Positions 45,223 to 55,736 of a stretch of DNA of 64,000 nt are shown here, in pieces (within the stretch, counting starts at the first letter, position 1; each line of letters begins with the position of its first letter). The stretch covers positions 46,549 through 110,548 of the forward strand of contig LGRX02034703.1 in NCBI GenBank assembly GCA_001247695.2, given 5' to 3'. Origin of the DNA: Cymbomonas tetramitiformis. Taxonomy: Eukaryota > Chlorophyta > Pyramimonadophyceae > Pyramimonadales > Pyramimonadaceae. The notes under the pieces were generated by a model, which was given only the letters and a program-made list of their open reading frames with translations, searched no databases and was not told the DNA's origin. Position numbers and translations under genes: made by a program.

Positions 45223-45681
45223 TCAGCACATCCCAACGAGTGGGCCCCCACTCCGAGTGCCCCTTCCCATCCAGCGCTGACTCGTGAAGAGCATCGTCCC
45301 AACGCGGAACCCACACACCGGCCGGAACACCTCCCGCAGCTCCGACACCAGATCATACGCCTCATCCCCCTCCCGTACCGGCACCAGGAAGCGGCCTCCG
45401 GTTCTCATCTGCCGCCAGCGCTTGCAGCGTAGAAAGTTGACGAAAATGTCGTACATCACTGAGAACGGCAGGTTCGCCCACGCGTTGAGGCCATCGAAGT
45501 GCTGCTTGTGCGCGTCATTCGCCGCGCTTCTGTTCCGCACGCAGAATGCGTTCCCCCTCGACGCCGCCACACACACATCCGGAGTGAACGGGCCGTACTC
45601 CTCGTCCATCTCCACAAACAAGACCGGGGAGAACCGTCCCGGTCCTGTCTCCAAAGCACCTCCCGCTTCCTCATTGCCCAC
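45223..45681 (-). pseudogene. methyltransferase-like domain of a DIRS-type element
   Basis: The frame reads YGPFTPDVCVAASRGNAFCV and, further on, DGLNAWANLPFSVMYDIFVN. It resembles the DAM-like domain found after RNase H in many DIRS elements, where GxFTxDxCA and N-P-P-[FYW] are conserved. Here the catalytic box is NLPF, one residue off the consensus. The role in retrotransposition is unknown. The domain is nearly complete, but neighbouring frames are shifted. Confidence 0.6.
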
Positions 45682-45925
45682 CGCATGTTAAACTCCTCCT
45701 GCTTTAACCTCGAGAGAAGATCGGCCAGGAGGTTGTCCTTCGACTTGCTGTACTTGGGCCGCAGCCAAAGTAGAATATCCTCCGCAGCGACGGGATGTAC
45801 GCCTCCGGCCCCCAAAACTTGTCCACTGGCGTCAGCGCACACCGGATGTCGTTCCGAACCACCAATGTCCACCCCGCCAGCCTGTGCGCCCACAACGCTA
45901 GCGCCCACCAAACGGCGCATGAAAT
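45456..45925 (-). pseudogene. RNase H fragment of a DIRS-type polyprotein
   Basis: One frame reads LWAHRLAGWTLVVRNDIRCA and KFWGPEAYIPSLRRI, the part of RNase H with the conserved D-N/I-x-x-A-L strand. After a frameshift another reads YSKSKDNLLADLLSRLKQEE, the classic KDN-x-x-AD-x-LSR end of retroelement RNase H. RNase H removes the RNA template after cDNA synthesis. This copy is broken. Confidence 0.7.
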
Positions 45926-46739
45926 ATGAACGTATTTGTTTGACCAAATGTTTTGTTATGCGTGTTGTGCTGTTGCGCTGTTATGTAACCCGCTACTCGA
46001 TAACTTTATCGAGGACTAAGTTAGGGTTTCACAATAATTCAGAAAGCAGAACCGTTCTCGGAGTTATGCCGTATACTTTCGGTGAAAAATGATACAAATA
46101 ATTTTATTTAGACACTTTATGATATAGAAACACCCTTACATAACCGCAGTATTTTTCAGACAAGGTCAAATCCCAAAATTACTGCACAGCGCTTCTACGC
46201 GCTCCCATCCGGATATCTCGGGATTTTTTCAAGATCTGTAACACACAATATACAATATACTATATACTATATACTACAGCACAATGCGCCTCTTCCCGAT
46301 TGTCAAAGGCACCTCCAAATAGTTGTCCCTGTCATGAATACGATCGGTCCGAACGTCATATATCTCCCTGTTATGAATGCTTGCTGCCCAAAATATGCAA
46401 GCCCGTTGAATCTGCTTGCACACAGACGATAGTCAGTATAAACACTACAGGTTGGGATTGCACCAACTGTTGTGCTATCCAGCACGGTCTGTGGCACGTG
46501 AAAATACGTGCTACATGAATGATTGCTACATAAATATAGGCAGCATAAAACACTTGCTGCAGGAATGCTTGCTGCAAAAAGACTGGCAGCAAAAATATTG
46601 GCAATGAAAAATACGTGCTGCAGGAATGCTTGCTGCAAAAGTAAAGGCAGCAAAAATACAGGGAGCAAATCATACGTGCAACATGAAAAGTTGCTACACA
46701 AATAAGGGAAGCAAAAAATACGGTGTAATACGGTGTAAC
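45926..46739 (+). repeat. interspersed unit R, copy 1
   Basis: Starts GAAATATGAACGTATTTG, includes a TATAC-rich tract and TCTACGCGCTCCCATCCGG, then runs of TGCTGCAGGAATGCTTGCTG and GGCAGCAAAAATA words, and leads into the 38-bp minisatellite. It recurs at 50106-50911 and 53492-53810. No coding is supported; overlapping frames are products of the internal repeats. Confidence 0.8.
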
Positions 46740-47229
46740 CAGTACCTTGAAATACAGCCTGCCCCACCGACGCTCATGGCACATTGCAAATACAGCCTGC
46801 GCCACCGAGGCTCATGGCACATTGCGAATACAGCCTGCGCCACCGAGGCTTATGACACATTGCAAATACAGCCTACACCACCGGCTCATGGCACATTGCG
46901 AATACAGCCTGCGCCACCGAGGCTCATTGCACATTGCAAATACAGCATGCGCCACCGAGGCTCATGGCACCTTGCAAACACAGCCTACACGACCACCGAG
47001 GCTCATGGTACATTGCAAATACAGCCTGCGCCACCGAGGCTCGTGGCACATTACAAATACAGCCTGCGCCACCGAGGCTCATGGCACATTGCGAATACAG
47101 CCTGCGCCACCGAGGCTTATGACACATTGCAAATACAGCCTACACCACCGAGGCTCATGGCACATTGCAAATATATTATATTATAAGATATCTTATTTGC
47201 ATATATAGCATACACATGCAAATACAGCA
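46740..47229 (+). repeat. 38-bp minisatellite array 1
   Basis: About eleven units of the type CTCATGGCACATTGCAAATA plus CAGCCTGCGCCACCGAGG. The PLE inverted copy is inserted at its right edge. Open frames across it are repeat artefacts. Confidence 0.9.
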
Positions 47230-47332
47230 TGCTATGTTTAAGTTATGATATGTTAAGTCTCAGTTTGTACAAGAGAACCACAAGTTAAAACTGTATGCTA
47301 TATAAACATAAGATTTGATTGTTTTGGCATAG

Positions 47333-47373
47333 CTCAGACTAGTTTCGTTTCCTGCCTGGAACTCGTCAGTGAG
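47333..47373 (-). ncRNA. hammerhead ribozyme, copy 4, stem II mismatch
   Basis: Same motif as copies 1-3 on the minus strand, but the stem II strand reads AGGAAAC where others have GGGAAC. This introduces a C-A mismatch in stem II. The core bases and the GTC triplet are intact. Confidence 0.8.
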
Positions 47374-47635
47374 AAAGAAAGAATCACTGTGTGGGCCCGG
47401 TTACCACTTATAGTCCTACTAATTAAATCAGATCAAGTCAAAGATACTCAACGGCTCGGAATCTAAACTCATAGTGACAGAGGTAAACAACTGTGACAAT
47501 AAGAAATCACAATTAACATCAGGAATATACTGCCACTCAAAAGAAATCGCAATAACCATCAGAAATATACCGCCACTCATAAGAAAGATAACAAAGCCCC
47601 AAATAAAGAAGCATACAAAAACCATCCAGTAATAA

Positions 47636-49592
47636 TCACAACGTCGGAGACTTCATCTTCAGCATCAAGCATTTAAGCCTGCCCCAATAATCCAGGGGAA
47701 ACTTTGCCGCCATAGCTGACAAACCCCGGCTCAACCATCCATCGGGATAATCTTGCCGCTTTAATTCACGCCAAAGCTGCAAAAGAGCCACGGATATTCT
47801 GTCCTCATCAGTGTGCGCCAACATCCGAGAAAGCACTGAAACCAAAGTGCTAGCCTTCCTACTTTCCGGGCAAGCTGAGCCCCAGTGAACAAAAGGAAAG
47901 GCACGACGCTCATCACAAAGCTGAAGACTACCACGTTTCTCATTCTGCATCATCTGTCGGAGACATATATGTCCATCCTGCACGAGAACTTCCATACCAC
48001 AATATTCCAGAGCGTTAGGTAAGTCAGGATCAGAACCCGCCACCTCAGTTTGCAAGACTCGCATCCCAGGAGGATAACAGTTGTCACGATAGCGGCGTAA
48101 AATCCGTCTAATTCTCCGCCACTCTCGATCAGTACCCGTCCACGTGCAAACCATCGCCAAACCGTCATCAGCCTGTCTCACTGCTGACAAATACCGGCGA
48201 TCCGCACGAACACTCTGTGTAAATTCCCGTTCACCGTAAGCACACACACAAAGTGCTTGGCCCGGACTGTCACAACCGCCCATTCCAACACCTCGTGTCT
48301 GACGAACCAACTGTCCAGCAATCCAGACATAATTGTTAGTTAAAGAAAGTAAAAGTGCACGAATAAGTTTACGCTTCGTGAAACGTACAGCAGTCTTCAA
48401 AGGAATCCCACGCACATACCACTGCACTCCGCGGCTGCCACGCACATTAACCAGAACGGAATTCTTCCCAGACTTAGCGCACGCAGCTTCCACAATAGAA
48501 ATAACAGCACGTTCACAACCACGGTGTTCCAGAGTAGAAAACTGATCCTTCACGTCAAAGCCAAACAGATAAATACCGCGAGCTCCTTGGGCTTTCTCAT
48601 TAAAACGTTGCACAGCCTGCATCAAACGGTGAGTGCCTCCCAACGTCAACGAGCCCCCCGGTTGCTCCACCATAAACTCAATTGCTCGTCCTGACAAATT
48701 CTGCAACGGCGCGATCGGTCCACCACTGTTAGGCTGCACTGGGCGATACTTCTTAAGTTCTACACATTTGTCCTTCAGCAGTGCATAAGTAGCACCAAAA
48801 GTACCCGTGCGACGAAACTTACAAACATTACCCAGCATAAATCTGTTAAAGTCGGTCAACATCCCCGCGACAACCTCGGCCTCAGTCCGTCCAGCAGGCT
48901 CGAATAACGCAGTGCTAGTCTCGCGTTCGTGAACCAATATGTCATAATACCGCCTCTGGCATAACAACGCACCCACGCCCGCGTTCCTGTCCAGATACAC
49001 ACGCGCTGTCCCAGCACACAGCCGTTCCAGTACCCGACAATACTCGTTAGCACTGACCGCCGCGCTGTTGTCACCCGCATCAACAGCTTCATCCCGCAGA
49101 AAGAAATCTGCCATCCACTGCTGCAGCCTCCGATTCTGTTGCCACTTGAGGGTGGCCTCGCCCTTCAGAGAGTGCTCAAGATCCAGTAATTTTCTGGGCA
49201 CAGGTCCCACCTCCCAGTCTGCATCCGCAAGCACAATCAGTTCAGGGCACAGAGGTACGTGCCAAGACTCGTCATACCGTGGCTCCATGCTCATCCTCCC
49301 TGCGAAGTGCTTTCTCAGAACTGCCAGGTGCGCAGCAGTGATCGGGTACTTCCTCGCAGCTTTAGTGTTCTGGACAATCAGGACGTCCACATTAAAACGT
49401 GCACCCGTCGACTTGTCCACGTAGCCCAGAGCTGCCTGCGGTGCCACGAATTTAAACTTGTGCTTCGCCAGCTGCATCAGGCGGTATACACCAGTTTCTT
49501 CAGTCCAGTCTTTCCAAGACGGAGCGATAATCACTGTCCTCGACGTAGTCTTCGCCGTACGTGCCGATCTCACTGCATGTTGCACTGTTTGC
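47636..49592 (-). CDS. PLE ORF2 remnant with intact reverse transcriptase
   Basis: The frame is open from the former 5' leader (an alternative GTG at 49657, no ATG there) through the deletion into ORF2 and on to the normal stop. All reverse transcriptase motifs survive: FGFDVKDQFSTL, GVGMGGCDSPGQA and RQADDGLAM. The GIY-YIG and CxC regions are gone. Differences from the full copy are few (for example QPAKHKF to QLAKHKF, KEKC to KDKC), none in the catalytic Asp residues. It could at most supply a nuclease-less enzyme. Expression is doubtful without a proper start. Confidence 0.75.
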
Positions 49593-49841
49593 CAGTGCTG
49601 ATAGAGTGTAGTAGAGCACAATAAAGTCCAGGCAGTAATTGATTGTCCCCTGCCCACGATTTAAGTGAGAGCCCCGAATTCCGGGGATTACACACAGTAG
49701 GTTGAACTCGTACCTCAGGTGAGAGCCCCAAATTCTTCAATACACCGTCTAGCGTCGACCACCTCGAAATAGTGGCGCGAAAGTAACGGGCAAACACGTG
49801 CTATGTTTAAGTTATGATATGTTAAGTCTCAGTTTGTACAA

Positions 49842-50016
49842 TCATGGCACATTGCGAATACAGCCTGCGCCACCGAGGCTCATTGCACATTGCAAATACA
49901 GCCTGCGCCACCGAGGCTCCTGGCACATTGCAAATACAGCCTGCGTCACCGAGGCTCATGGCACATTGCAAATACAACCTGCGTCACCGAGGCTCATGGC
50001 ACATTGCAAATGAAGG
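49842..50016 (+). repeat. 38-bp minisatellite array 2
   Basis: Four to five units on the right side of the PLE insertion, continuing the same repeat as array 1. Confidence 0.9.
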
Positions 50017-50105
50017 TACTGGTTACACCAACGGCCATTTGCACAACTTCCGAAATCTTGATTTTTGGATATTGCAGTTTAAATAGGCATTAAACATATG
50101 TATGT

Positions 50106-50911
50106 GAAATATGAACGTATTTGTTTGACCAAATGTTTTGTTATGCGTGTTGTGCTGTTGCGCTGTTATGTAACCCGCTACTCGATAACTTTATCGAGGA
50201 CTAAGTTAGGGTTTCACAATAATTCAGAAAGCAGAACCGTTCTCGGAGTTATGCCGTATACTTTCGGTGAAAAATGATACAAATAATTTTATTTGGACAC
50301 TTTATGATATAGAAACACCCTTACATAACCGCAGTATTTTTCAGACAGGGTCAAATCCCAAAATTACTGCACAGCGCTTCTACGCGCTCCCATCCGGATA
50401 TCTCGGGATTTTTTCAAGATCTGTGAGACACAATATACTATATACTATATGCAATATACTATATACTATATACAATATACTACAGCACAATGCGCCTCTT
50501 CCCGATTGTCAAAGGCACCTCCAAATAGTTGTACCTGTCATGAATACGATCGGTCCGAACGTCATATATCTCCCTGTTATGAATGCTTGCTGCCCAAATA
50601 TGCAAGCCCGTTGAATCTGCGTGCACACAGACGATAGTCAGTAAAAACACTACAGGTTGGGATTGCACCAACTGTTGTGCTATCCAACACGGTCTGTGGC
50701 ACGTGAAAATACGTGCTACATGAACGTTTGCTAAACAAATATAGGTAGTGAAAAATACGTGCTGCAAGAATGCTTGCTGCAAAAAATACGGGAAGCATAA
50801 AGTCACTCGCGTGCGATCTGATCCACAGATCTTTCCCTGCTGTGAATGCTCGCTGCAGAAATATGCAAGCCCGTTGAATCTGCGTGCACACAAACGATAG
50901 TCGGTAAAAAT
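50106..50911 (+). repeat. interspersed unit R, copy 2, interrupted by the miniature LTR element
   Basis: Matches 45926-46500 closely. It then contains a second partial round of the ATGCAAGCCCGTTGAATCTG to GATAGTCGGTAAAAA segment, in which the LTR element inserted. The unit continues after 53491. Confidence 0.8.
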
Positions 50912-51088
50912 TGCTGGAAACAACAGCTCAGGCAGTGGGGACCCGCTGCCAACAGTGAAACAACGGATCACTAAACTCGGATATACAAACTATATATACC
51001 CGAGATGAGTGACACTGGCTGACCACCGAAGATGACATACGGAAATGACACTAGAATGTACGAACTAATCGTAGTGCCAATTCCAGCA
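50912..51088 (-). repeat. LTR of the miniature element (window-left)
   Basis: 177 bp, differing from the other LTR at about ten positions. It contains a TATATATA-type word near 50996 and an imperfect inverted pair around the CAGTGGGGACC segment. Confidence 0.88.
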
Positions 51089-51737
51089 CACCACCTCATC
51101 TGAGGTGGGCCAGCTAGTGACACTCACCACCCTAGCTACTAGAGTTTACAGAGAATGTAAAGATAAGTCAACTCTAGTCAGCTAGCAAAGTCACAGGTGG
51201 CATGATGACAGTCAGGCTAGCATAACAAATACTTGCTAAGCCTAAGAAATTGCTAGGACCAATTCCGGTCTGCTAAAATTAATGCTCTGCCAGCTAGTGG
51301 TGGGTGCTCTGATAAATCTCGCCTGTCTGCATGTGATGGAGAATGCTAAAAGAAATTCTGCCTGTCGGTTTAGCTTTAATAATTCTTCTGCGAACTGTAA
51401 AGGTCTGCCATAAAAAAATGTTCGTCTTAATTGATAAAGCTGCCCGCTAGTGGTGAGAATTACAGCAACATTCTTCTGCCCAAAACTACAGCAAGTGGTG
51501 GAGAATGATAACGTGAGCACCGCCTGTTTGTTTAGAAAACTAACAGTAGCCATCACCAGAATCGAAGTCAGCATCTTCCCCATAGAAAGAATCCTCATCA
51601 TAAAAATCTGCACCACCAGCTCCATCGGAATCGTAGGCCCTTGCCGCCCAGGCAGCCCACTCCTCTGCGGTGTACTCATTCTCGTCGCTCAACGCAAGCT
51701 CATCTTTAAAAGAAACTGTGCCAACATTGAACTCGCT

Positions 51738-52148
51738 CTACGGTAAAAATTCCTCCCCAAGTGGGGGCTCCAAAACTCCGCCATAAGAATCCGGTTGGGA
51801 ACTTGTGTCCAATACGAATTCCTGTTCCAATCGATCGGACGAAAAATGCGGAGCGGCCAAGGGGCCATCTTGCTCCTCCTCTACTTCCTCACAACTGTCA
51901 TCAGACTCATCGAAATACCCAACAAGGTACTCCGATTCATCTTCTTCTTCACTAGATAAATACTCCTCGAAATCGCGGCTCAACCCAGAGCCCATATAGG
52001 AAGGTGCAACTGGAGGGGCATGAGCATAATGAACTGCTGTCTTAATAGGAGGGGCCTGTTGGGCAGTGTCTCTTGCCCTAGTGACACTAGGGAAGGGTCG
52101 AGTGGTGGTAACTTGAGATGAAACTGATCGCGAACTCAGAATAGCCAT
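51738..52148 (-). CDS. acidic hypothetical protein inside the miniature LTR element
   Basis: 136 codons from ATG. The first 55 residues are Ser/Thr/Pro-rich. The centre is strongly acidic (EEYLSSEEEDESEYLVGYFD, then DDSCEEVEEEQDG). No zinc knuckle, protease or capsid feature is visible. It is the longest frame in the element and lies on the inferred coding strand, but without homologues I cannot say it is expressed. A separate frame at 51242-51679 follows. Confidence 0.35.
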   Translation of the reverse strand: MAILSSRSVSSQVTTTRPFPSVTRARDTAQQAPPIKTAVHYAHAPPVAPSYMGSGLSRDFEEYLSSEEEDESEYLVGYFDESDDSCEEVEEEQDGPLAAPHFSSDRLEQEFVLDTSSQPDSYGGVLEPPLGEEFLP

Positions 52149-52454
52149 GCCATCGCCAACTCCTGTCTCACAAAGCGCAACACGAAAACTCCCGGATTAT
52201 ACGGTTGATTGCCCAACGCACTGGGCACCACCAACCTGTGTGCCAGTCTCTGAAACAACAATGTGTAAAGAAATCGGCTGAATAGGCTCCGATGAAATAG
52301 CCGAAGAATCCGCGCAACGAAAATGCGAAAGGGAGCGTGCCATAGAGCTGCATAATGATAACAGCTGAGAACGCTTGAGAGTCGAGACCCTCTCCATACT
52401 AGCATCAATACAGTAATGATCGGCACATAAGAATGCCACAAGTTTCCAGTCGGT

Positions 52455-53015
52455 CCAGATATTCTTAGGCGATTTGGCCATTTCGTCCAAATTATTCTTA
52501 AGGATTGGCCATCGATCAAATCGACGATACGCCACCTGGCGGTGCCAATATTCTTAGCATTGTGGATTCTATCATACCTTCATAGTGGCACTGTGATCGA
52601 CCGGTCGAGGCAGAAACCTCCCAAATTCGAAATTTGACCTCTTTCAAAATGCATGAAGCACACACCAACTCCGAATTTCGATCTGAACTCTGAATTGCCA
52701 ACCTTGCCTAGCATCCTATCGGCGTCTAACCGGTGAAAGTGGACATCACCATCGGATTTGGCATGGTTGAAAATGGCCTGCATGTCGCCTCGTTGGGGTG
52801 TGGTCCGACCAACGCGCCTTGGCACGCTCGGTGCCCTTTAGATCATAAATCGTATATAAGCCCTCGCCCTCGGATTTCTCATTATCTCCGGTCCCAATAT
52901 TCTTAGCTCCTGGCGGGTTAAGAATATCCTTATTTCTTTTTGCGCGGTGCTGATATTCTTAGCGATTTTTGCACAAATCCGCTAGCGATATTCTTATAGC
53001 ATGATATTCTTAAGT
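52455..53015. promoter_or_regulatory. cluster of ATATTCTTAG motifs
   Basis: The word ATATTCTTA(G/A), often followed by C or G, appears at about 52459, 52546, 52898, 52951, 52988 and 53004, with a variant near 52491. Such density within 560 bp inside a small element suggests bound or regulatory sites, but their role is unknown. Confidence 0.45.
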
Positions 53016-53314
53016 GCGAATCATTACTGTAGCCGCCAAAAGAGCCATAAGCTCGTCACTCGAAGAAATCTGCTGTGAAATCCATCAACGAAAACGAGAT
53101 CTAACAATGAAATGAAATAACGTAACAAAAATCGTAGGAGTCCAACCCGTCGTAATCTCCCAAAGCCGAAAGCAGCCGTTTCCAGAAAATCTGTAGACTA
53201 TACTATAAAGCGTCCCACAAGGCGTGGAGACGCTCAACCGAAGGATAGGGCGGAAATAAGAAAAAAATTCTACGCTAAAATTCAGTTCACGCAAACGTGA
53301 GAGGGACCATAACC

Positions 53315-53491
53315 TGCTGGAAAAAGCAGCTCAGGCAGTGGGGACCCACTGCCGACGGTGAAACAACGGATCACTAAACTCGGATATACAAACGATATAT
53401 ACCCGAGATGAGTGGCACTGGCTGACCACCGAAGATGACATACGGAAATGACACAAGACTGTACGAACTAATCGTAGTGCCAATTCCAGCA
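53315..53491 (-). repeat. LTR of the miniature element (window-right)
   Basis: Second 177-bp LTR with the same TGCTGGAA and TTCCAGCA ends. Confidence 0.88.
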
Positions 53492-53810
53492 AAAACGCCG
53501 CAAGTTGGGATTGCACCAACTGTTGTGCTATCTAACACGGTGTGTGGCACGTGAAAATACGTGCTACATGAATGATTGCTACATAAATATAGGCAGCATA
53601 AAACACTTGCTGCAGGAATGCTTGCTGCAAAAAGACTGGCAGCAAAAATATTGGCAATGAAAAATACGTGCTGCAGGAATGCTTGCTGCAAAAGTACAGG
53701 CAGCAAAAATACAGGGAGCAAATCATACGTGCAACATGAAAAGTTGCTACACAAATACGGGAAGCAAAAAATACGGTGTAATACGGTGTAACCAGTACCT
53801 TGAAATACAG
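53492..53810 (+). repeat. interspersed unit R, copy 3
   Basis: Continues unit R after the LTR insertion and is nearly identical to 46453-46750. Confidence 0.8.
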
Positions 53811-55050
53811 CCTGCCCCACCGACGCTCATGGCATATTGCAAATACAGCTTGTGCCACCGAGGCTCATGGCACTTTGCAAATACAGCTTGTGCCACCGAG
53901 GCTCATGGCACATTGCAAATACAGCCTGCGCCACCGAGGCTAATGGCACATTGCAAATACAGCTCGCCACCGAGGCTCATGGCACATTGCAAATACAGCA
54001 TGCGCCACCGAGGCTCATGGCACATTGCAAATACAGCCTGCGCCCACCGAGGCTCATGGCACATTGCGAATACAGCCTGCGCCACCGAGGCTCATGGCAC
54101 ATTGCAAATACAACCTGCGCCACCGAGGCTAATGGCTTATTTCGAATACAGCCTGCGCCACCGAGGCTCATGGCACATTGCAAATACAACATGCGCCACC
54201 GAGGCTCATGGCACATTGCAATACAGTGTGCGCCACCGAGGCTCGTGGCACATTGCAAATATAGCCTGCGCCACCGAGGCTCATGGCACATTTCGAATAC
54301 AGCCTGCGTCACCGAGGCTCATGGCACATTGCGAATACAGCCTGCACCACCGAGGCTAATGGCCAATTTCGAATACAGCCTACGCCACCGAGGCTCATGG
54401 CACATTGTGAATACAGCCTACACCACCGAGGCTCATGGCACATTGCAAATACAGCCCGCGCCACCGAGGTTCGGGGCACATTGCGAATACAGCTTGCCCA
54501 CCGAGGCTCATGGCACATTGTGAATACAACATGCGCCACCGAGGCTCATGGCACATTGCAAATACAGCCTGCGCCACCGGGCTCATGGCACATTGCAAAT
54601 ACAGCCTGCGCCAGCGAGGCCCATGGCACATTTTGAATACAACCTGCGCCACCGAGGCTCATGGCACATTGCAAATACAGCCTGCGCCACCGAGGCTAAT
54701 GGCCAATTTCGAATACAGCCTACACCACCGAGGCTCATGGCACATTGCAAATACAAACTCGCGCCACCGAGGCTAATGGCACATTGCAAATACAGCCTTC
54801 GCCACCGAGGCTCATGGCACTTTGCAAATACAGCTTGTGCCACCGAGGCTCATGGCACATTGCAAATACAGCCTGCGCCACCGAGGCTCATGGTACATTG
54901 CAAATACAGCCTGCGCCAACGAGGTTCGGGACACACTGCGAATACAGCATGCACCGACGAGGTTTGGGGCACATTGCATCATATATAGCCTGTGCCACCG
55001 AGGCTCGGGCATATAGTGAATGCTTCCTCCGCCACCGAGGCTTGGGCACA
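53811..55050 (+). repeat. 38-bp minisatellite array 3
   Basis: About 32 units of the same 38-bp repeat, becoming irregular after 54910. Long open frames on both strands (up to 228 codons) are by-products of a 38-bp period cycling through all three frames. Confidence 0.92.
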
Positions 55051-55581
55051 TTGCGAACATTTGTATGTGATATGATGGTGCTTTTAGATTTTATATAATG
55101 GAGTATTTATTCAGAGCTAGCACACTGCACACACCGATATATGCATGCCTAGGCTGAGTGATGTTGTGATCACAATTTGTTATGTTGAGTGGCTCTGACG
55201 TGCGAATAAGGTTTATATTACAAGAAGTAGGTGCTTTGGGTATTTTAGGTCTTGAGGGGTTAGATTAAGCACTTGATTTGCAAATGCATGTGATATATAT
55301 GACATTAATGATCATTGTTGCATCGGTTTGGCAGATACGCCGGAGTAAATTCTCACTCTAGTGCAAGCCAATATGATAGACTTGGTCATCGGCGGCACAT
55401 CGTGACATTCTTTCTAGCACTACAAAGTTGGACGTGCATCAGCCGTGTAAGATGTTGCTGACTCGGCGAACAGGCCGTCACAATGTCTCAAGGGGTTATA
55501 CAAGGAGAAACTCAACTCCCCACACCGCCCACCCTGGGGGGGGGGGGGTCACCATGAGCGACGTGAACGAGCCCGTTAATT

Positions 55582-55617
<36 letters not shown>

Positions 55618-55736
55618 TATCCTTGGACCGATGTGCTTGGCAACCCTAACTGCCAAAGATCACGCAACCGCACGATGTACGGTGTGTAGCAATGCCCATA
55701 GCCACGGCGGCAACACAATATCATCCACGCCACTTG
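55051..55736. other. unassigned DNA with microsatellite and repeat fragment
   Basis: No gene seen. It holds a G-run (about 55541), a GT microsatellite (about 55588-55614) and, directly after it, an inverted copy of the CA-associated dispersed repeat (55614-55670; GTGCTTATCCTTGGACCGAT). Confidence 0.6.

Larger units (their letters stand above)
44466..45925 (-). mobile_element. DIRS-type retrotransposon remnant (RNase H, methylase-like, recombinase)
   Basis: Read on the minus strand: an RNase H end, a methyltransferase-like domain, then a tyrosine recombinase N-terminal/core part. This domain order matches DIRS-type elements, which replicate through reverse transcription and integrate by tyrosine recombinase. 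Frameshifts near 45790, 45650 and 44850 break it, the reverse transcriptase itself is missing, and it ends abruptly at 45925, where an unrelated repeat unit starts. GC content is clearly higher than the flanks. Confidence 0.75.
47230..49841 (-). mobile_element. internally deleted inverted PLE copy
   Basis: On the minus strand it begins within the pseudo-LTR (TTGTACAAACTGAG), continues through the 5' leader to TCTATCAGCAC, then jumps directly to TGGCAAACAGTGCAAC of ORF2 (position 40066 in the full copy). About 3.28 kb, all of ORF1 and the nuclease, is missing. The remainder differs from the full copy at only a handful of bases and ends with the same 3' boundary. It lies inside the 38-bp minisatellite. 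Confidence 0.92.
50912..53491 (-). mobile_element. miniature LTR retrotransposon (TRIM/LARD-like), 2.58 kb
   Basis: Two 177-bp direct repeats bound about 2.2 kb. Each LTR begins TGCTGGAA and ends TTCCAGCA, the TG...CA rule with an 8-bp inverted end. Flanks are AAAAT on the left and AAAAC on the right, a 5-bp target duplication with one change. The uninterrupted sequence is visible in the related unit at about 50639 (GTCAGTAAAAACACT). No Gag or Pol is encoded. On the minus strand TGGTCCCTCTCACG lies 5 bp inside the LTR and could be a tRNA primer site, so I place it on that strand. Confidence 0.88.

Noticed and set aside
53679..54988. Frames up to 228 codons across the 38-bp minisatellite
   Set aside because: A 38-bp period cycles through all three frames, so the same motif repeats in every frame on both strands. 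This is not a protein gene.
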